Shown here piece after piece: positions 17,157 through 31,494 of a stretch of DNA of 64,000 nt (position 1 is its first letter; each line of letters opens with the position of its first letter). The translations under genes and the position numbers were made by a program. The notes under the pieces were generated by a model, which saw only the letters and a program-made list of their open reading frames with translations, was not told the DNA's origin and ran no database searches. Source of the stretch: Bradyrhizobium sp. 200 (GTDB lineage Bacteria > Pseudomonadota > Alphaproteobacteria > Rhizobiales > Xanthobacteraceae); contig NZ_CP064689.1 in assembly GCF_023100945.1 (NCBI RefSeq), forward strand, positions 9,034,001 through 9,098,000, written 5' to 3'.

Positions 17157-17513
17157 ATGATCATTCGGACGCTTCAACTCACCGTCCTGACATCGGCTTT
17201 GGCATCGGCACTGGCGATCGGCGCCGCGGCGCCGGCGCTGGCGCAAGCCTGTACGCGGCAAGGCAACGACGTCACCTGCGACGACGGCCGGCGCGGCATC
17301 CATACGGGCGATGCCATCGCCTGGGCCGACGGCTCGAAATCGAGGCTGGCCTCGCCGCATCCGAGCGTCATCATCGGCAACAAATCGTCGGTCGTGATCG
17401 GCCCCGGCGTGTTCGCCGGCAACGGCAAGGGCGGTTACGTGCCGATGGAAAATCCGAGCGCACCGAGCAAGGCGCGCTGCCCGGTGCTGGATGGGGTGGC
17501 GTATTGTTTTTGA
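17157..17513 (+). CDS. Small secreted hypothetical protein
   Basis: A 118-residue protein starting at ATG 17157, about nine bases after GGAGG. It has a signal peptide (about residues 1-30, ending ALAQ). The mature part has paired cysteines (ACTRQGNDVTCDDGRRG near the start and CPVLDGVAYCF at the end) that could form disulfides, with a Gly-rich middle (VVIGPGVFAGNGKGGY). I do not recognise the family. Periplasmic or secreted location is inferred. Confidence 0.7.
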   Translation: MIIRTLQLTVLTSALASALAIGAAAPALAQACTRQGNDVTCDDGRRGIHTGDAIAWADGSKSRLASPHPSVIIGNKSSVVIGPGVFAGNGKGGYVPMENPSAPSKARCPVLDGVAYCF

Positions 17514-17611
17514 GGGTGATTGCCTGCCGACCCTCAAGGTGAGGAGCGCGTCTCCGGATGATGCTGCGTCGAGCCTAAAGCATCATCAAATTAGATCGCG
17601 AAGAAGGTGCG

Positions 17612-17760
17612 CTCCCTCTCCCGCCTGCGGGGGAGGGCTGGGTGGGGGTGTCTCCGCGGTGAGACTGCCTGAATGGTGAGACTGCCTGAATGGAGAGAGC
17701 CCCCACCCGGATCGCATCTGCGATGCGATCCGACCTCCCCCGCAAGCGGGAGAGGTGGAG
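17612..17760. repeat. Palindromic intergenic repeat (type C) with tandem 17-mer
   Basis: CTCCCTCTCCCGC-CTGCGGGGGAGGG on the left and CTCCCCCGCAAGCGGGAGAGG on the right form inverted arms flanking GGGTGGGGGTGTC and CCCCCACCC. Inside, a 17-base unit is repeated twice (17658-17674 and 17675-17691). CGGATCGCATC-TGC-GATGCGATCCG makes a further hairpin at about 17708-17732. It separates convergent genes. Confidence 0.75.
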
Positions 17761-17796
17761 GGTGCCCGTGGCTGGGATTATCTACCCAAGCACGCT

Positions 17797-19257
17797 TTAA
17801 TGATACCGCGCGCCGTTATTGGTGGCGGAGCGAAGCGGCCATAGCGCAGGCTCGGTGATCACGGGCGCCAATTCTTCCCTGTCGAGCTGGCTTTCGCGCA
17901 GCGCGTCGGTGAAGTCGGCGAACCATTGCTGGATCGTATGGCCGCGCAGCTTCGCCATCATCGCTTCCCAGCGCATCCGCCGTTCGGTCAGCGGCATCGA
18001 CAGCGCGATCGCAATCGTGCGCGCCATGCCGTCGATGTCGTGCGGATTGACCAGCAGCGCGGTGTCGAGTTCGTTGGCGGCGCCGGCGAATTTCGACAGC
18101 ACGAGCACGCCCGGATCGACCGGGTTTTGCGCGGCGACATATTCCTTGGCGACGAGATTCATGCCGTCCTGCAGCGGCGTCACCACGCCGACCTGCGCGG
18201 CGCGATAGAGGCCCGCAAGCACGGCCTGGCCGTAGCCCTTGTTGAGATAGCGGATCGGCGTCCAGTCGACCTCGCCATGCTGGCCGTTGACGTCGCTGAC
18301 GAGCTTGGCGACCTCGCTCTGCAGGTTGCCGTAGGCCTCGATCGCGCCGCGCGAGGGCGTCGCGATCTGCAGCAGCGACGCGGTGCGCGAAAGCTGCGGA
18401 TGCAGCGTCCACATCCGGTCGAAAGCCTTGATGCGGTTGATCAGGCCCTTGGAATAATCCAGCCGGTCGACGCCGATCGCGAGCTTCTCGCCGTTGAGGC
18501 TGCGCCGCAGCCGCGAGACATCAGGATGGGTCGAAGCCTTCGCCGCCAACTGGGCGAATTGCTGCGGATCGATGCCGATCGGAAATACCGCGGCGCGCGT
18601 CCGGCCGTAGCGCGAAATGATGACGCCGTCATGCACGACGAGGCCGAGGTCGGCCTGCGCGTAAGACAGGAAGTTCTCGCAATCTTCCTCGGTCTGAAAG
18701 CCGATCAGATCATAGGCCAGCATCGCCTCGATCAGTTCGCGATGATGCGGCACGCCGCCGATCACCGAACGCGACGGCCACGGCGTATGCAGGAAGAAGC
18801 CGATCGGCTGCGTGACGCCGACATCGCGCAGCTCGGCGCCGAGCGCGAGGAAATGGTAATCCTGAATCCAGAACGCGGAATCCGATTTGCGGAATCGCAG
18901 CAGCGCGCGCGCCATGAAGGCGTTCACTTCGCGATAGCTGAGATAGTCCTCCTGCGAGGCGCGGATCAGATCGGCGCGCGAATGCAGCGCCGGCCACAAT
19001 GCGGAATTCGCAAAGCCTTCGTAATAGCCGCCGTAATGCGCGGCCGGCAGGTCCAGCATCGCCAGCGCGCCGGCGCCAAGCGCCTCGATTTCCGCGAATG
19101 GTTCCTTCAGGTTCCCGTCGCGGACCCTTCCGCTGGAACCGACCCAGATAGCGCCCGACTTCTCGACGATCGGCAATAGCGCCGCGGCGAGTCCCCCCGT
19201 CATGGGTTCGTTGGGTTTTCCGCGCGAAACGCGGTTAGAAACGACGACGAGGTTCAC
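17797..19257 (-). CDS. otsA: Trehalose-6-phosphate synthase
   Basis: Joins UDP-glucose and glucose 6-phosphate to trehalose 6-phosphate (glycosyltransferase family 20). The product is 486 residues, a normal length. It starts [11 protein letters not shown] and has the N-terminal loop [24 protein letters not shown], the donor-site [20 protein letters not shown] and the strongly conserved [14 protein letters not shown]. It is the last gene of a minus-strand set MFS-otsB-otsA, 196 bases after otsB. Trehalose protects against osmotic and drying stress, which fits a soil bacterium. Confidence 0.96.
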   Translation of the reverse strand: MNLVVVSNRVSRGKPNEPMTGGLAAALLPIVEKSGAIWVGSSGRVRDGNLKEPFAEIEALGAGALAMLDLPAAHYGGYYEGFANSALWPALHSRADLIRASQEDYLSYREVNAFMARALLRFRKSDSAFWIQDYHFLALGAELRDVGVTQPIGFFLHTPWPSRSVIGGVPHHRELIEAMLAYDLIGFQTEEDCENFLSYAQADLGLVVHDGVIISRYGRTRAAVFPIGIDPQQFAQLAAKASTHPDVSRLRRSLNGEKLAIGVDRLDYSKGLINRIKAFDRMWTLHPQLSRTASLLQIATPSRGAIEAYGNLQSEVAKLVSDVNGQHGEVDWTPIRYLNKGYGQAVLAGLYRAAQVGVVTPLQDGMNLVAKEYVAAQNPVDPGVLVLSKFAGAANELDTALLVNPHDIDGMARTIAIALSMPLTERRMRWEAMMAKLRGHTIQQWFADFTDALRESQLDREELAPVITEPALWPLRSATNNGARYH

Positions 19258-19453
19258 AGATCCCCTCCCGTTGATACGCTCGCGTTAACAACCGTTCATC
19301 AATATGGTTCCTGATCACCCTTTCAACGAATTGAAACCAAATTCGGGCTACGGCGTGCAGGAAATCACCGGAACTCACGAAAAATAAAATTTATCGCGAA
19401 CCTCGGCATCAAGCGTGAGAATCTGTGTTCGAAAGCGGACGACACGAAAAACA

Positions 19454-20290
19454 TTATGGCAGCGATGCGTCCCTTTCGTCATCAAGCAGGTGTGTAAGGA
19501 ATTCCCTGACATCGCTCGGCGCATCGAAGTGCCCGGCCACGCCCTTGGCGCGGCGGCCGACGGAGAAAGCGAGGCCGTCGAGATCAGGCATGATCGCAAA
19601 GACGGTCTCGTCGGTGACGTCGTCGCCGATAAAGAAAGGGCGCCGGCCCTTGAAAGGCGCGTGCGTCATCAACTCGAGCACGCCGCTCGCCTTGGTGAAG
19701 CCGGAATGCTTGATCTCGCAAACGCATTTGCCCGGCAGCACTTCGATCGGCGCGTTGGGCAGATCGGCCCTGATCAGCGATACCGCGGCATAGATCGCTT
19801 TCTCGGCATGCGGCGCGAGGCGGTAATGCAGCGCCAGCGAATAGCCCTTGTCTTCGAGCAGTATTCCCGGGCTGAGCTTGGCGATCGCAGCCAGCCGGCG
19901 CTTCAATTCCTTGTCCATCGGCGGCGCATGAGCGGCAACCGCTTCGCTATCGGTATCGATACGCATTTCGGCGCCATGGCCGCCGACGGCCGGAAACTGA
20001 TCAGGCGCAAAAATCAGGTCGATGTCGTTGAGCGAGCGGCCGCTGACCAGCGCCAGCGCGCCGTTGGTTCGCACAAGCAGGCGATTGAGCGTCTTCACCA
20101 GGCCCGGCGGCACCCAGACTTCGCGCGGCGTCGGCATCAGGTCGAGCAGCGTGCCGTCGATGTCGAGCAGGATGGCGGTTTCGCTCAAATGCGGCACCAG
20201 CGAACTCGGCACCGGAACGGTCTCCGGCGCATCGTCGTCTTCACGGACGATTTCTTCTTCCAATGGCATTTCCAACAGATCCTCGTTCAT
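19454..20290 (-). CDS. otsB: Trehalose-6-phosphate phosphatase
   Basis: Removes phosphate from trehalose 6-phosphate to give trehalose (HAD superfamily). The 278-residue product has the nucleophile motif LLDIDGTLLDL near residue 43, motif II-like LALVSGRSLNDID, and the acidic motif FFIGDDVTDE. The first 30 residues are an acidic extension (EMPLEEEIVREDDD) before the domain. It begins seven bases after the stop of the transporter gene, so it is co-transcribed with it, and otsA follows. Confidence 0.95.
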   Translation of the reverse strand: MNEDLLEMPLEEEIVREDDDAPETVPVPSSLVPHLSETAILLDIDGTLLDLMPTPREVWVPPGLVKTLNRLLVRTNGALALVSGRSLNDIDLIFAPDQFPAVGGHGAEMRIDTDSEAVAAHAPPMDKELKRRLAAIAKLSPGILLEDKGYSLALHYRLAPHAEKAIYAAVSLIRADLPNAPIEVLPGKCVCEIKHSGFTKASGVLELMTHAPFKGRRPFFIGDDVTDETVFAIMPDLDGLAFSVGRRAKGVAGHFDAPSDVREFLTHLLDDERDASLP

Positions 20291-20296
20291 CTCATC

Positions 20297-21796
20297 CTAC
20301 TCCATAAATGCGAGCGGCCGTGCGACAGATTCGAGCGACTTGCGCTCGGCCGCAACGGCATATTTCCAGGCCACGATGGCGGCCACGATCATCAATGCCG
20401 ACCCGAACAGGTAGCCGGCGAAGACGCTGTTGCGCGATCCGGTATCGACCAGCGCACCGAACAAGGCAGGCCCCGCCACGCCGCCAATTCCCGTGCCGAT
20501 CGCATAGAACAGCGCAATCGCGAGCGCGCGTACCTCCAGCGGAAACGTCTCGCTGACGGTGAGATAGGCCGCACTCGCCGCCGGCGAGGCAAAGAAGAAA
20601 ATCACCATCCAGGCGATGGTCTGGGTCTGTGCGCTCAGGACGCCAATCGAGAACAGATAGCCCGAGAGCGCGAGCAGCACGCCTGAAATGCCATAGGTCG
20701 CCGCGATCATCGTGCGACGGCCGAGCGTATCGAACAACCGGCCGAGCAACAGCGGCCCGAGGAAATTGCCCGCCGCAAAGGGCAGGATGTACCAGCCGAC
20801 ATGATTTGCCGGGATGCCGAAGAAATCGGTCAGCACCAGCGCGAAGGTGAAGAAGATGGCGTTGTAGAAGAACGCCTGCGAGGCCATCAGCACCAATCCT
20901 ACCAGCGAGCGCTGCCGGTAGGTCGTGAACAATGTGTGCGCCACTTCTCCCAGCGGCGTGTGGCTGCGCATCTTCAACCTGATCTTGGGGAACACCTCAT
21001 CGGCCGGGTGATCCGAATGTCTCGTCGATGCCCTCTCGATATCGTCGACGATCGCGTGCGCCTCGTCGGGGCGGCCATGGATCATCAGCCAGCGCGGACT
21101 TTCCGGAATCCACATCCGCATCACGAAGACGACCAGGCCGAGCGCGGCGCCGATGAAATAGGCCAGCCGCCAGCCCATATCCGGCGCCAGCACGTTGGGA
21201 TCGAGCAGCACGATGGCAGCGACGGCACCGATCGCCGCGCCGATCCAGAAGCTGCCGTTGATCACCAGATCAGTCCAGCCGCGATAGCGCGCCGGCACCA
21301 GCTCCTGGATCGTCGAATTGATCGCGGTATATTCGCCGCCGATCCCCGCCCCGGTCAGGAAGCGAAACAGCGCATAACTCGCCACGTTCCATGACAGCGC
21401 GGTGGCTGCGGTCGCGGTGAGATAAACGGCGAGCGTGATAAAGAACAGCTTCTTGCGCCCGATCCGGTCCGTCAGCCAGCCGAAACCGAGCGCGCCCAGC
21501 ACCGCGCCCGCGAGATAGGCGCTGTTGGCGAGGCCAACATCGAAATTCGAAAATTGCAGCGTCGGGCTTTCCTTTAGCGCACCCGACAGAGCGCCCGCCA
21601 GCGTGACTTCCAGCCCGTCCAGAATCCAGGTGATGCCGAGCGCGAGCACCACGCGGGTATGAAACCCGCCCCAGCGCAGGCAATCGAGCCGCGCAGGAAT
21701 ACTGGTTTCTACGATGCCGTCGTCCTGTTTCAGCGGCGTGGGAATGGAGGCGCTCTCACTCACCGCCGCACCATGCCGTATCACTCTCGCAGCCAT
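20297..21796 (-). CDS. MFS transporter
   Basis: A 499-residue major facilitator with 12 predicted membrane spans. The loop 2-3 signature reads GWLTDRIGRKKLFFITL, and a later repeat reads GRLFDTLGRRTMIAA. The TM4-5 region contains GAGIGGEYTAINSTIQELVP, which resembles the aromatic-acid/metabolite:H+ symporter branch. The N-terminal 35 residues are cytoplasmic. It is the first gene of an apparent operon with otsB and otsA. The substrate is not evident, though linkage suggests a compatible solute or sugar. Confidence 0.9.
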   Translation of the reverse strand: MAARVIRHGAAVSESASIPTPLKQDDGIVETSIPARLDCLRWGGFHTRVVLALGITWILDGLEVTLAGALSGALKESPTLQFSNFDVGLANSAYLAGAVLGALGFGWLTDRIGRKKLFFITLAVYLTATAATALSWNVASYALFRFLTGAGIGGEYTAINSTIQELVPARYRGWTDLVINGSFWIGAAIGAVAAIVLLDPNVLAPDMGWRLAYFIGAALGLVVFVMRMWIPESPRWLMIHGRPDEAHAIVDDIERASTRHSDHPADEVFPKIRLKMRSHTPLGEVAHTLFTTYRQRSLVGLVLMASQAFFYNAIFFTFALVLTDFFGIPANHVGWYILPFAAGNFLGPLLLGRLFDTLGRRTMIAATYGISGVLLALSGYLFSIGVLSAQTQTIAWMVIFFFASPAASAAYLTVSETFPLEVRALAIALFYAIGTGIGGVAGPALFGALVDTGSRNSVFAGYLFGSALMIVAAIVAWKYAVAAERKSLESVARPLAFME

Positions 21797-21996
21797 CGGA
21801 TTGGGCCAATGAAAAACACCCCGGAACGCCCCAGCCCCAGGGTTTTCACGTCAAATTGCGGCAAACATGATGCCCGCCACCGAGATAACGCCCTCGGAAG
21901 GATGGGGTTCCGGGGGCTTCGGGCGGCGAAATTGCATAGCTCTTCTCAATTCCGGGCGAAGGCCGGTATCTCAGCCCGCTGAAGCCTCCACACGTA

Positions 21997-22110
21997 ATTG
22001 CGAGCGCAGCGAAGCAATCCATCGTTCCGTGCACGCGTTGACAATGGATTGCTTCGCGGAGCCTGTCATCGGGCGCGCATTCGCGCGACCCGGTGGCTCG
22101 CAATGACGGG
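21997..22110. repeat. Palindromic intergenic repeat (type A, copy 1)
   Basis: ATTGCGAGCGCAGCGAAGCAATCCAT on the left is mirrored by GGATTGCTTCGC and GGCTCGCAATGACGGG on the right. The same element occurs at 30176-30286, 34321-34405 and 56336-56422. It lies in a 364-base gap between divergent MFS and DUF3175 genes that otherwise shows no gene. Confidence 0.85.
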
Positions 22111-22160
22111 TCGATAACGGCGCAGCATAAGATCGTCATAGCCCGCGGAGGCAAAACGGA

Positions 22161-22526
22161 ATGGAGCCGAACATGGCCGAACGAAGGAAGACTACACGCC
22201 CGCGAAAGACCGCTGCCAGAAAAAACAGCCGCAGAACTACCGCGACGAAGTCCTCGCCGAAGCGGTGGTCGCAACGGGTGACGCAGGAAAGCGATGCGCT
22301 CGACTTGAAACGCGGTGTCTTCAAGCTGACCAGCGCGAAGAAAATCGCGGCGTCGCTCAAGCGCTCCGCAGAGCATAGTTCGCGCCGCAAGGCAGGGGCG
22401 TATCGCTCGGCGTTGTCGATGCTGACGTTCTACATCAACCGCGCCGGCAAGACCTTGCCGAAGACGCAGCGCGAGCGATTGGAGCGCGCGAAGGTGGAGC
22501 TGAAGCATCAGTTTGGAAGAGAGTAG
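22161..22526 (+). CDS. DUF3175-family protein
   Basis: A 121-residue very basic protein. The first 35 residues are Lys/Arg-rich and unstructured (RKTTRPRKTAARKNSRR), suggesting nucleic-acid contact. The conserved part reads KRWSQRVTQESDALDLK, GVFKLTSAKKIAASLKRSAE and AYRSALSMLTFYINRAGKTL, which I recognise as DUF3175. The ATG at 22161 follows GGAGG with a nine-base spacing. The function of the family is unknown. Confidence 0.85.
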   Translation: MEPNMAERRKTTRPRKTAARKNSRRTTATKSSPKRWSQRVTQESDALDLKRGVFKLTSAKKIAASLKRSAEHSSRRKAGAYRSALSMLTFYINRAGKTLPKTQRERLERAKVELKHQFGRE

Positions 22527-22565
22527 CGGTTCAGCTCACTCGGTCGTCATATCCGCGAAGGCGGG

Positions 22566-22650
22566 GTAGCCCGGATGGAGCGAAGCGCAATCCGGGGCCA
22601 GTATACCGGCGACACCGCTCCCGGATTTCGCTTCGCTCCATCCGGGCTAC
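22566..22650. repeat. Palindromic intergenic repeat (type D)
   Basis: GTAGCCCGGATGGAGCGAAG at the left is the reverse complement of CTTCGCTCCATCCGGGCTAC at the right, making a long hairpin of about 30 paired bases. It lies between the convergent DUF3175 and chemoreceptor genes, where it could also end transcription from both sides. Confidence 0.85.
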
Positions 22651-22676
22651 GAGCGCGCACCACTCTCAACGGAGAA

Positions 22677-24713
22677 TCACGCCGCCCTGATATTGGCCAT
22701 GAAGCGATCGAGCTCTTCGCGCAAACGCGTGCTTTCGCTCGACAGGCTGCGTGCCGAATTCAGCACTTCCTCGGAAGCCGAGCCGGTTTCGGTCGCGCCA
22801 CGATTGACGTGCATGACGTTGGCGGCGGCCTCCTGCGTGCCTTGCGCGACGTTCTGGACGCTGCGCGCGATTTCCTGCGTTGCCGAGCTCTGCTGCTCGA
22901 CGGCGCTGGCGATCGTCGAGGCGATGTCGGAGATCTTGCCGATGGTGCCGCCGATCTCCTTGATCGCGGCGACCGATTCCTGCGTCGCGCCCTGCATACC
23001 CGAGATGTGATTGGAAATCTCGTCGGTCGCCTTCGCCGTCTGGCTGGCCAGCGATTTGACTTCGGACGCCACCACGGCAAAGCCGCGGCCGGCGTCGCCG
23101 GCGCGGGCGGCTTCGATGGTGGCGTTGAGCGCCAGGAGGTTGGTCTGCTCCGCAATCGCCGTGATCAGCTTGACGACGTCGCCGATCTCCTGCGCGGCGC
23201 GCGACAGCTTGCCGATCCGTCTGTCGGTCTGTTCGGCCTGGCGGACGGCGGCTTCCGCGATCTGGCTGGATTCCTTGACGCGCCGCCCGATCTCGTCGAC
23301 GGACGCCGACAATTCCTCTGTCGCTGATGCCACCGACTGCATGTTGGTGGAGGCTTCTTCGGAGGCGCCGGCGACCTGGCTCGACAGGCTTTGGGTGGTC
23401 TCCGCGGTCCGGGTGAGCGTGCCCGCCGCGGCCTCAAGCTGCACGGCGGAAGATGAAACATTGGCGACGATGGCGCCGACCGCAGCTTCGAATTCGTCGG
23501 CGAAACGAATGAGTTCGGCACGGCGCGCTTCGCTCGCGGCCTTGTTCTGCGCTTCCTGGGTGGCGGCGTCGCGCTCGGCCCGGGCGATGGCCTGCACCTT
23601 GAACTCCTCGACCGCGCTCGCCATCTCGCCGAGTTCGTCCCTGCGGCCGAGGCCGGGCAGCACGACCTCGAAATTGCCGGCGGCAAGCTTGCGCATCGCG
23701 TTGCACATCGCCGTCATCGGCCGGGATATGCCCTTGCCGAGGAAGAAGGCCCAGACGCAGCCGAGCAGGAAGCCGCCGGCGGCGAGGATCAGGATCAGCC
23801 GTTCGGTCTCGCCGATGGTCGCATCCGATTCAGCCTCTAACCGTTTCTGATCGGCCAGCAGGTCCGACTTCATCACGCCCGAGCCTTTGTTGATGGCGGC
23901 GGCCGACTCCGTCATTTCCAGCGTCAGCTCATCGATCTCCTTGGAATTGTCGACCAGCTTGGCGAGCGACTGCCGGTATTCCTCCAGCATTCCCCCGACT
24001 TCCTTGATCCCCTCTGTGATCTTCTGGTTGCTCGACGAAATCGCCTTCAGCGAGTTCTCGACGAATTTCAGACGCGCCAGCGCGCTGTTTGCGACCGTCT
24101 TGTCCGAATTGACCACGAACGTGTTGGCGAGCGCCGTCACCGCCTGAAACTGCTCGGTCACCTTCTTCGTGCCGAGGGTGATCACCGGCATTTCGTCGTC
24201 TTCGGCATTGCTCGGGAGATCGTCGAGCTTGTAGCGCAGCGAGTTGCCGGTGCGCGTGAGCTGATTTTGCGCGATGCGCGTGCTCTCGTCCTTGACCTTG
24301 AGGATGTTGGCAAAAATCTTGGTGAAGGTGCGGAATTCCCGCTCCAGCTTTACGATCTGTTCGAGCCGTGTCGGATTGATGGTCCCCTTCATCGAGGCCG
24401 TGATCGCGTCCTTCAGGCTGGCTTCCGCGGCCAGCGCCGCCTTGCCGTCCTCCTCTTTTCCGGTCGCCACGAAATAGCGCGCGAGCGAGCGATAGGAGAT
24501 CAGTTCGCGATCGATGTCGCGCGACAGATCCGCCTCCTGCACGCTGCGCCGGTAGGAATCCACGCCGTCCGAAACACGTTCGAATCCGAGATAGGCAAAA
24601 CCCATGCTGGCGGCCGAAATCGCCAGCACGACGGCAAAGCCGAGCATGATCCTGGCGCGGAACCGCAGGGTTGGGAGCCCGAAAGACGAACCGCCACGTT
24701 TCAGAAATCGCAC
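22677..24713 (-). CDS. Methyl-accepting chemotaxis protein
   Basis: A 678-residue transmembrane chemoreceptor. I place the start at GTG 24713 because GGGGGG lies directly upstream and the membrane anchor then follows. The longer open frame to 25025 runs through an intergenic repeat and is not coding. Order: TM1 (about residues 18-40), a periplasmic helical ligand domain of about 260 residues without cysteines, TM2 ([20 protein letters not shown]), HAMP ([18 protein letters not shown]) and a C-terminal signalling coiled coil with the hairpin tip region [20 protein letters not shown]. The ligand is unknown. No che genes lie in the window, so it is an orphan receptor. Confidence 0.93.
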   Translation of the reverse strand: MRFLKRGGSSFGLPTLRFRARIMLGFAVVLAISAASMGFAYLGFERVSDGVDSYRRSVQEADLSRDIDRELISYRSLARYFVATGKEEDGKAALAAEASLKDAITASMKGTINPTRLEQIVKLEREFRTFTKIFANILKVKDESTRIAQNQLTRTGNSLRYKLDDLPSNAEDDEMPVITLGTKKVTEQFQAVTALANTFVVNSDKTVANSALARLKFVENSLKAISSSNQKITEGIKEVGGMLEEYRQSLAKLVDNSKEIDELTLEMTESAAAINKGSGVMKSDLLADQKRLEAESDATIGETERLILILAAGGFLLGCVWAFFLGKGISRPMTAMCNAMRKLAAGNFEVVLPGLGRRDELGEMASAVEEFKVQAIARAERDAATQEAQNKAASEARRAELIRFADEFEAAVGAIVANVSSSAVQLEAAAGTLTRTAETTQSLSSQVAGASEEASTNMQSVASATEELSASVDEIGRRVKESSQIAEAAVRQAEQTDRRIGKLSRAAQEIGDVVKLITAIAEQTNLLALNATIEAARAGDAGRGFAVVASEVKSLASQTAKATDEISNHISGMQGATQESVAAIKEIGGTIGKISDIASTIASAVEQQSSATQEIARSVQNVAQGTQEAAANVMHVNRGATETGSASEEVLNSARSLSSESTRLREELDRFMANIRAA

Positions 24714-24851
24714 GTCATCCCCCCGTTTTCGTTCTGAAAAGCAGGTATCGGGAGGCCCGCCCCCCAATCCGGTGCGCAAACTTAAGGCAGAATGAATAAA
24801 GGTACGTAAATCCGGGCAAAGCTGGCAACGAGATGCCGGTGACCGGCTCTT

Positions 24852-25012
24852 ACCCTCCCCTGGAGGGGGAGGGTCGGTTCGCATGGAGCGAAGCGAAATG
24901 CGAAACGGGGTGGGGTGATCTCTCCACTCGAGCACTGTTGGATGTGGAGAGACCGTCACCCCACCTCGCCGCTCATTGCATGAGCGTCGACCCTCCCCCT
25001 CCAGGGGAGGGT
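24852..25012. repeat. Palindromic intergenic repeat (type B, copy 1)
   Basis: CCCTCCCCTGGAGGGGGAGGG at the left is mirrored by CCCTCCCCCTCCAGGGGAGGG at the right. Inside, CGGGGTGGGGTGATCTCTCC pairs with GGAGAGACCGTCACCCCAC. A related copy is at 35732-35924. It fills most of the 445-base gap between the divergent chemoreceptor and coxS genes. The remaining right part is AT-richer (AATTGGAATAATTATAAAGC near 25122-25141) and probably holds the coxS promoter. Confidence 0.85.
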
Positions 25013-25158
25013 AGAAAATTCGCATCAGAGTCTCCGCGCGCGCGCCTTGCGTCCGCGAATGTCATCACAATGACGGGCCCCACCAAAATCCTAGTTGCAA
25101 GTTCCTGCTCCGCTGTTTCTAATTGGAATAATTATAAAGCATTGGGGAGGTACCACGC

Positions 25159-25644
<486 letters not shown>

Positions 25645-25732
25645 AAGCCGCCGGCCTTTAAGTTTTCCGAATTCAAGACCGCGTTTCGAAACGAAATGGC
25701 GGAAACAATAACTCCGGTTGGGAGGACAGGAC

Positions 25733-28078
<2,346 letters not shown>

Positions 28079-28092
28079 GAGGGAGCACAGTC

Positions 28093-28893
28093 ATGTACCA
28101 GACAACCTATCATCGCCCCTCTTCGGTCGACGAAGCAGCAAGCCTGTTCGCCAAGGGCTCGGACGCGAAATATCTGGCCGGCGGCCACACGCTGATCCCG
28201 GTCATGAAGCAGCGGCTGGCCTCGCCGTCCGACGTGATCGATCTCGGCAAGATTAAGGAGCTGATCGGAATCGAGCCGACCGGTGACGGCATCATAATCA
28301 AGGCGGCGACGACCCATTCCGACGTCGCATCGAGCGATACTGTGAAGAAGGCCATCCCGGCGCTGGCCTACCTCGCCTCGCTGATCGGCGATCCGGCCGT
28401 GCGGCATCGCGGCACTATCGGCGGCTCGCTCGCCAACAACGATCCCGCGGCCGACTATCCGGCGGCAGTGCTGGCGCTCGGCGCCACCGTGAAAACCAAC
28501 AAGCGTTCGATATCGGCGGATGATTTCTTCAAGGGCCTGTTCACGACGGCGCTTGAGGACGGCGAAATCATCACTGCCGTGTCGTTCCCGGTTCAAGCCA
28601 AGGCGGGATATTCCAAGTTCAACCATCCCGCGTCGCGCTTCGCCCTGACCGGCGTGTTCGTCGCCAAGACCCCGGCAGGTGACGTCCGCGTCGCAGCCAC
28701 CGGCGCATCGCAAGACGGCGTGATGCGGGTGCCGGCGATCGAGGCGGCGCTCAAGGCGAACTGGTCGGCCAGTGCGCTCGACAACGTCAAGATTTCCGCC
28801 GACGGCTTGATGAGCGATATTCACGGAACTTCGGACTATCGCGCCAATCTGATCAAGGTAATGGCACAGCGCGCGGTCACCGCCGCGGGCTGA
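28093..28893 (+). CDS. coxM: Molybdenum hydroxylase FAD-binding medium subunit (CoxM-like)
   Basis: Passes electrons from the iron-sulfur subunit to FAD. I chose ATG 28093, 14 bases after the coxL stop with GAGGGAGC before it. The open frame upstream of it is inside coxL. The 266-residue product has the FAD pyrophosphate loop YLAGGHTLIPVMKQR and TIGGSLANNDPAADYPAAVL. A strong hairpin with a T-rich end at 28921-28955 follows, so the transcription unit probably ends here. Confidence 0.92.
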   Translation: MYQTTYHRPSSVDEAASLFAKGSDAKYLAGGHTLIPVMKQRLASPSDVIDLGKIKELIGIEPTGDGIIIKAATTHSDVASSDTVKKAIPALAYLASLIGDPAVRHRGTIGGSLANNDPAADYPAAVLALGATVKTNKRSISADDFFKGLFTTALEDGEIITAVSFPVQAKAGYSKFNHPASRFALTGVFVAKTPAGDVRVAATGASQDGVMRVPAIEAALKANWSASALDNVKISADGLMSDIHGTSDYRANLIKVMAQRAVTAAG

Positions 28894-28920
28894 CAGCGCC
28901 TGGACACAACTTGCATGCGA

Positions 28921-28955
28921 GCGGCGCGCAGCAATGCGCGCCGCTTTCGCATTTT
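28921..28955 (+). terminator. Rho-independent-type terminator after coxM
   Basis: GCGGCGCGCA (28921-28930) pairs perfectly with TGCGCGCCGC (28935-28944) around a GCAA loop and is followed by TTTCGCATTTT. The ten-base GC stem plus T-rich tail is a good intrinsic terminator. Confidence 0.8.
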
Positions 28956-29056
28956 GATACGATTCTCGGCAAAAGAAGCTTGCCATGGCCTCGCTTCGGC
29001 GGGACAATTTAGCTAATCAACTAATTAAGACGCTTCCCCCTTGGGAGAGAAAAAAC

Positions 29057-30163
29057 GTGCTCGACAAACCGGCCGCCCAATCCGCCACCCGCACCTCCGG
29101 CCCGCTCGCCGGCTTCCGCATCGTTGAATTCGCCGGCATCGGTCCCGGTCCCTTCGCCTGCATGCTGCTGGCGGATATGGGCGCCGAGGTCGTGACGCTG
29201 GACCGCGTCGGCGCCGGCAAGAACCTGAAGGCGGTCGCGGTGCGTGGCCGCAAGGTCATCGAGCTTGATCTGAAGGATAAAGCTGCCATCGCGCAGGTCC
29301 TCGACCTGCTTGCCGGTGCGGACGCGCTGATCGAAGGTTTCCGCCCCGGCGTGATGGAACGTCTCGGGCTCGGCCCGGACGTCGTGCTCGCGCGCAATCC
29401 AAAGCTGGTCTATGGCCGCATGACCGGTTGGGGCCAGGAAGGCCCGCTTGCGAACGCCGCCGGTCATGACATCAACTACATCTCGATCACCGGCGCGCTT
29501 GCTGCGATCGGGACGAAGGAAAAGCCGGTGCCGCCGCTCAATCTCGTCGGCGATTTCGGCGGCGGCGCGCTCTATCTCGTGGTCGGCGTGCTTGCCGCCA
29601 TGCTTGAAGCCTCGAAGTCGGGCAAAGGCCAGGTAGTGGACACCGCGATGTGCGACGGCGCGGCATCGCTGATGTCGATGTTCTTCGACATGAGCGCGAT
29701 GGGGCGCTGGACCGAGGGCCGCGACCAGAACTTTCTCGATGGCGGCGCGCATTTCTATGGCGTCTATGAGTGCTCCTGCGGCAACTTCATTTCGATCGGC
29801 TCGATCGAGCCGCAGTTCTACGCGCTGCTGCGCAAGCATGCCGACCTGACGGACGCCGATTTCGATGCGCAAATGGACCGCAAGGCCTGGCCGGCGCTGA
29901 AAGAAAAGCTGACGAATGTGTTCAAGAGCAAGACGCGCGAAGACTGGTGCAAGATCATGGAAGGCACCGACATCTGCTTCGCGCCGATCCTGACCATGGC
30001 GGAGGCGCCGAAACACCCGCACATGGCCGCGCGCAAAGTGTTTGTCGAGCGCCACGGCGTGACGCAGCCGGCGCCCGCACCGCGTTTCTCACGCACGCCG
30101 TCGGCGATCCGCGAGCCGGTGACGGCGGATATCGGCGACGTCACGAGCGCGTGGAAGCGCTAA
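29057..30163 (+). CDS. CaiB/BaiF-family CoA transferase (alpha-methylacyl-CoA-racemase-like)
   Basis: A 368-residue class III CoA transferase. I chose GTG 29057, about nine bases after GGGAG; the frame upstream is not conserved in character. It opens [31 protein letters not shown] and continues with [10 protein letters not shown], the Asp-containing [17 protein letters not shown] segment that carries the catalytic aspartate in the family, and [10 protein letters not shown]. The GHDINY sequence points to the alpha-methylacyl-CoA racemase branch. It follows coxSLM after a terminator, so a joint function is uncertain. It converges on hppD. Confidence 0.88.
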   Translation: MLDKPAAQSATRTSGPLAGFRIVEFAGIGPGPFACMLLADMGAEVVTLDRVGAGKNLKAVAVRGRKVIELDLKDKAAIAQVLDLLAGADALIEGFRPGVMERLGLGPDVVLARNPKLVYGRMTGWGQEGPLANAAGHDINYISITGALAAIGTKEKPVPPLNLVGDFGGGALYLVVGVLAAMLEASKSGKGQVVDTAMCDGAASLMSMFFDMSAMGRWTEGRDQNFLDGGAHFYGVYECSCGNFISIGSIEPQFYALLRKHADLTDADFDAQMDRKAWPALKEKLTNVFKSKTREDWCKIMEGTDICFAPILTMAEAPKHPHMAARKVFVERHGVTQPAPAPRFSRTPSAIREPVTADIGDVTSAWKR

Positions 30164-30175
30164 GGTAATCTCCGC

Positions 30176-30286
30176 GTCATTGCCTGCGACAAACGCGAAG
30201 CGTTTGCGCAAGGGAGCGAAGCGACGAAGCAATCCATTCTTCCTTCGCGCAAAGATAGATTGCTTCGCTTCGCTCGCAATGACGGG
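30176..30286. repeat. Palindromic intergenic repeat (type A, copy 2)
   Basis: GTCATTGC at the left, GCGAAGCGACGAAGCAATCCAT in the middle and AGATTGCTTCGCTTCGCTCG-CAATGACGGG at the right form the type A palindrome. An extra 25-base spacer (ACAAACGCGAAGCGTTTGCG, itself a hairpin) sits in its left arm. It exactly fills the gap between the convergent CoA transferase and hppD genes. Confidence 0.85.
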
Positions 30287-31405
<1,119 letters not shown>

Positions 31406-31494
31406 GGCGGAATCTCCCGAAAATTGATCTGGCTCAATATCGATCGAAACGGGCGCAAAGTGTGTGCAAACGGGTTCGTGTTCGGCTAGCATGG

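Noticed and set aside
17926..19179. 417-codon plus-strand frame opposite otsA
   Set aside because: Shadow of a conserved trehalose synthase gene; Arg/Asp/His-rich with no recognisable domain.
22677..25025. Longer chemoreceptor start at 25025
   Set aside because: The first 104 codons run through the palindromic repeat and have no signal; the GTG at 24713 has a strong ribosome site and a membrane anchor directly after it.
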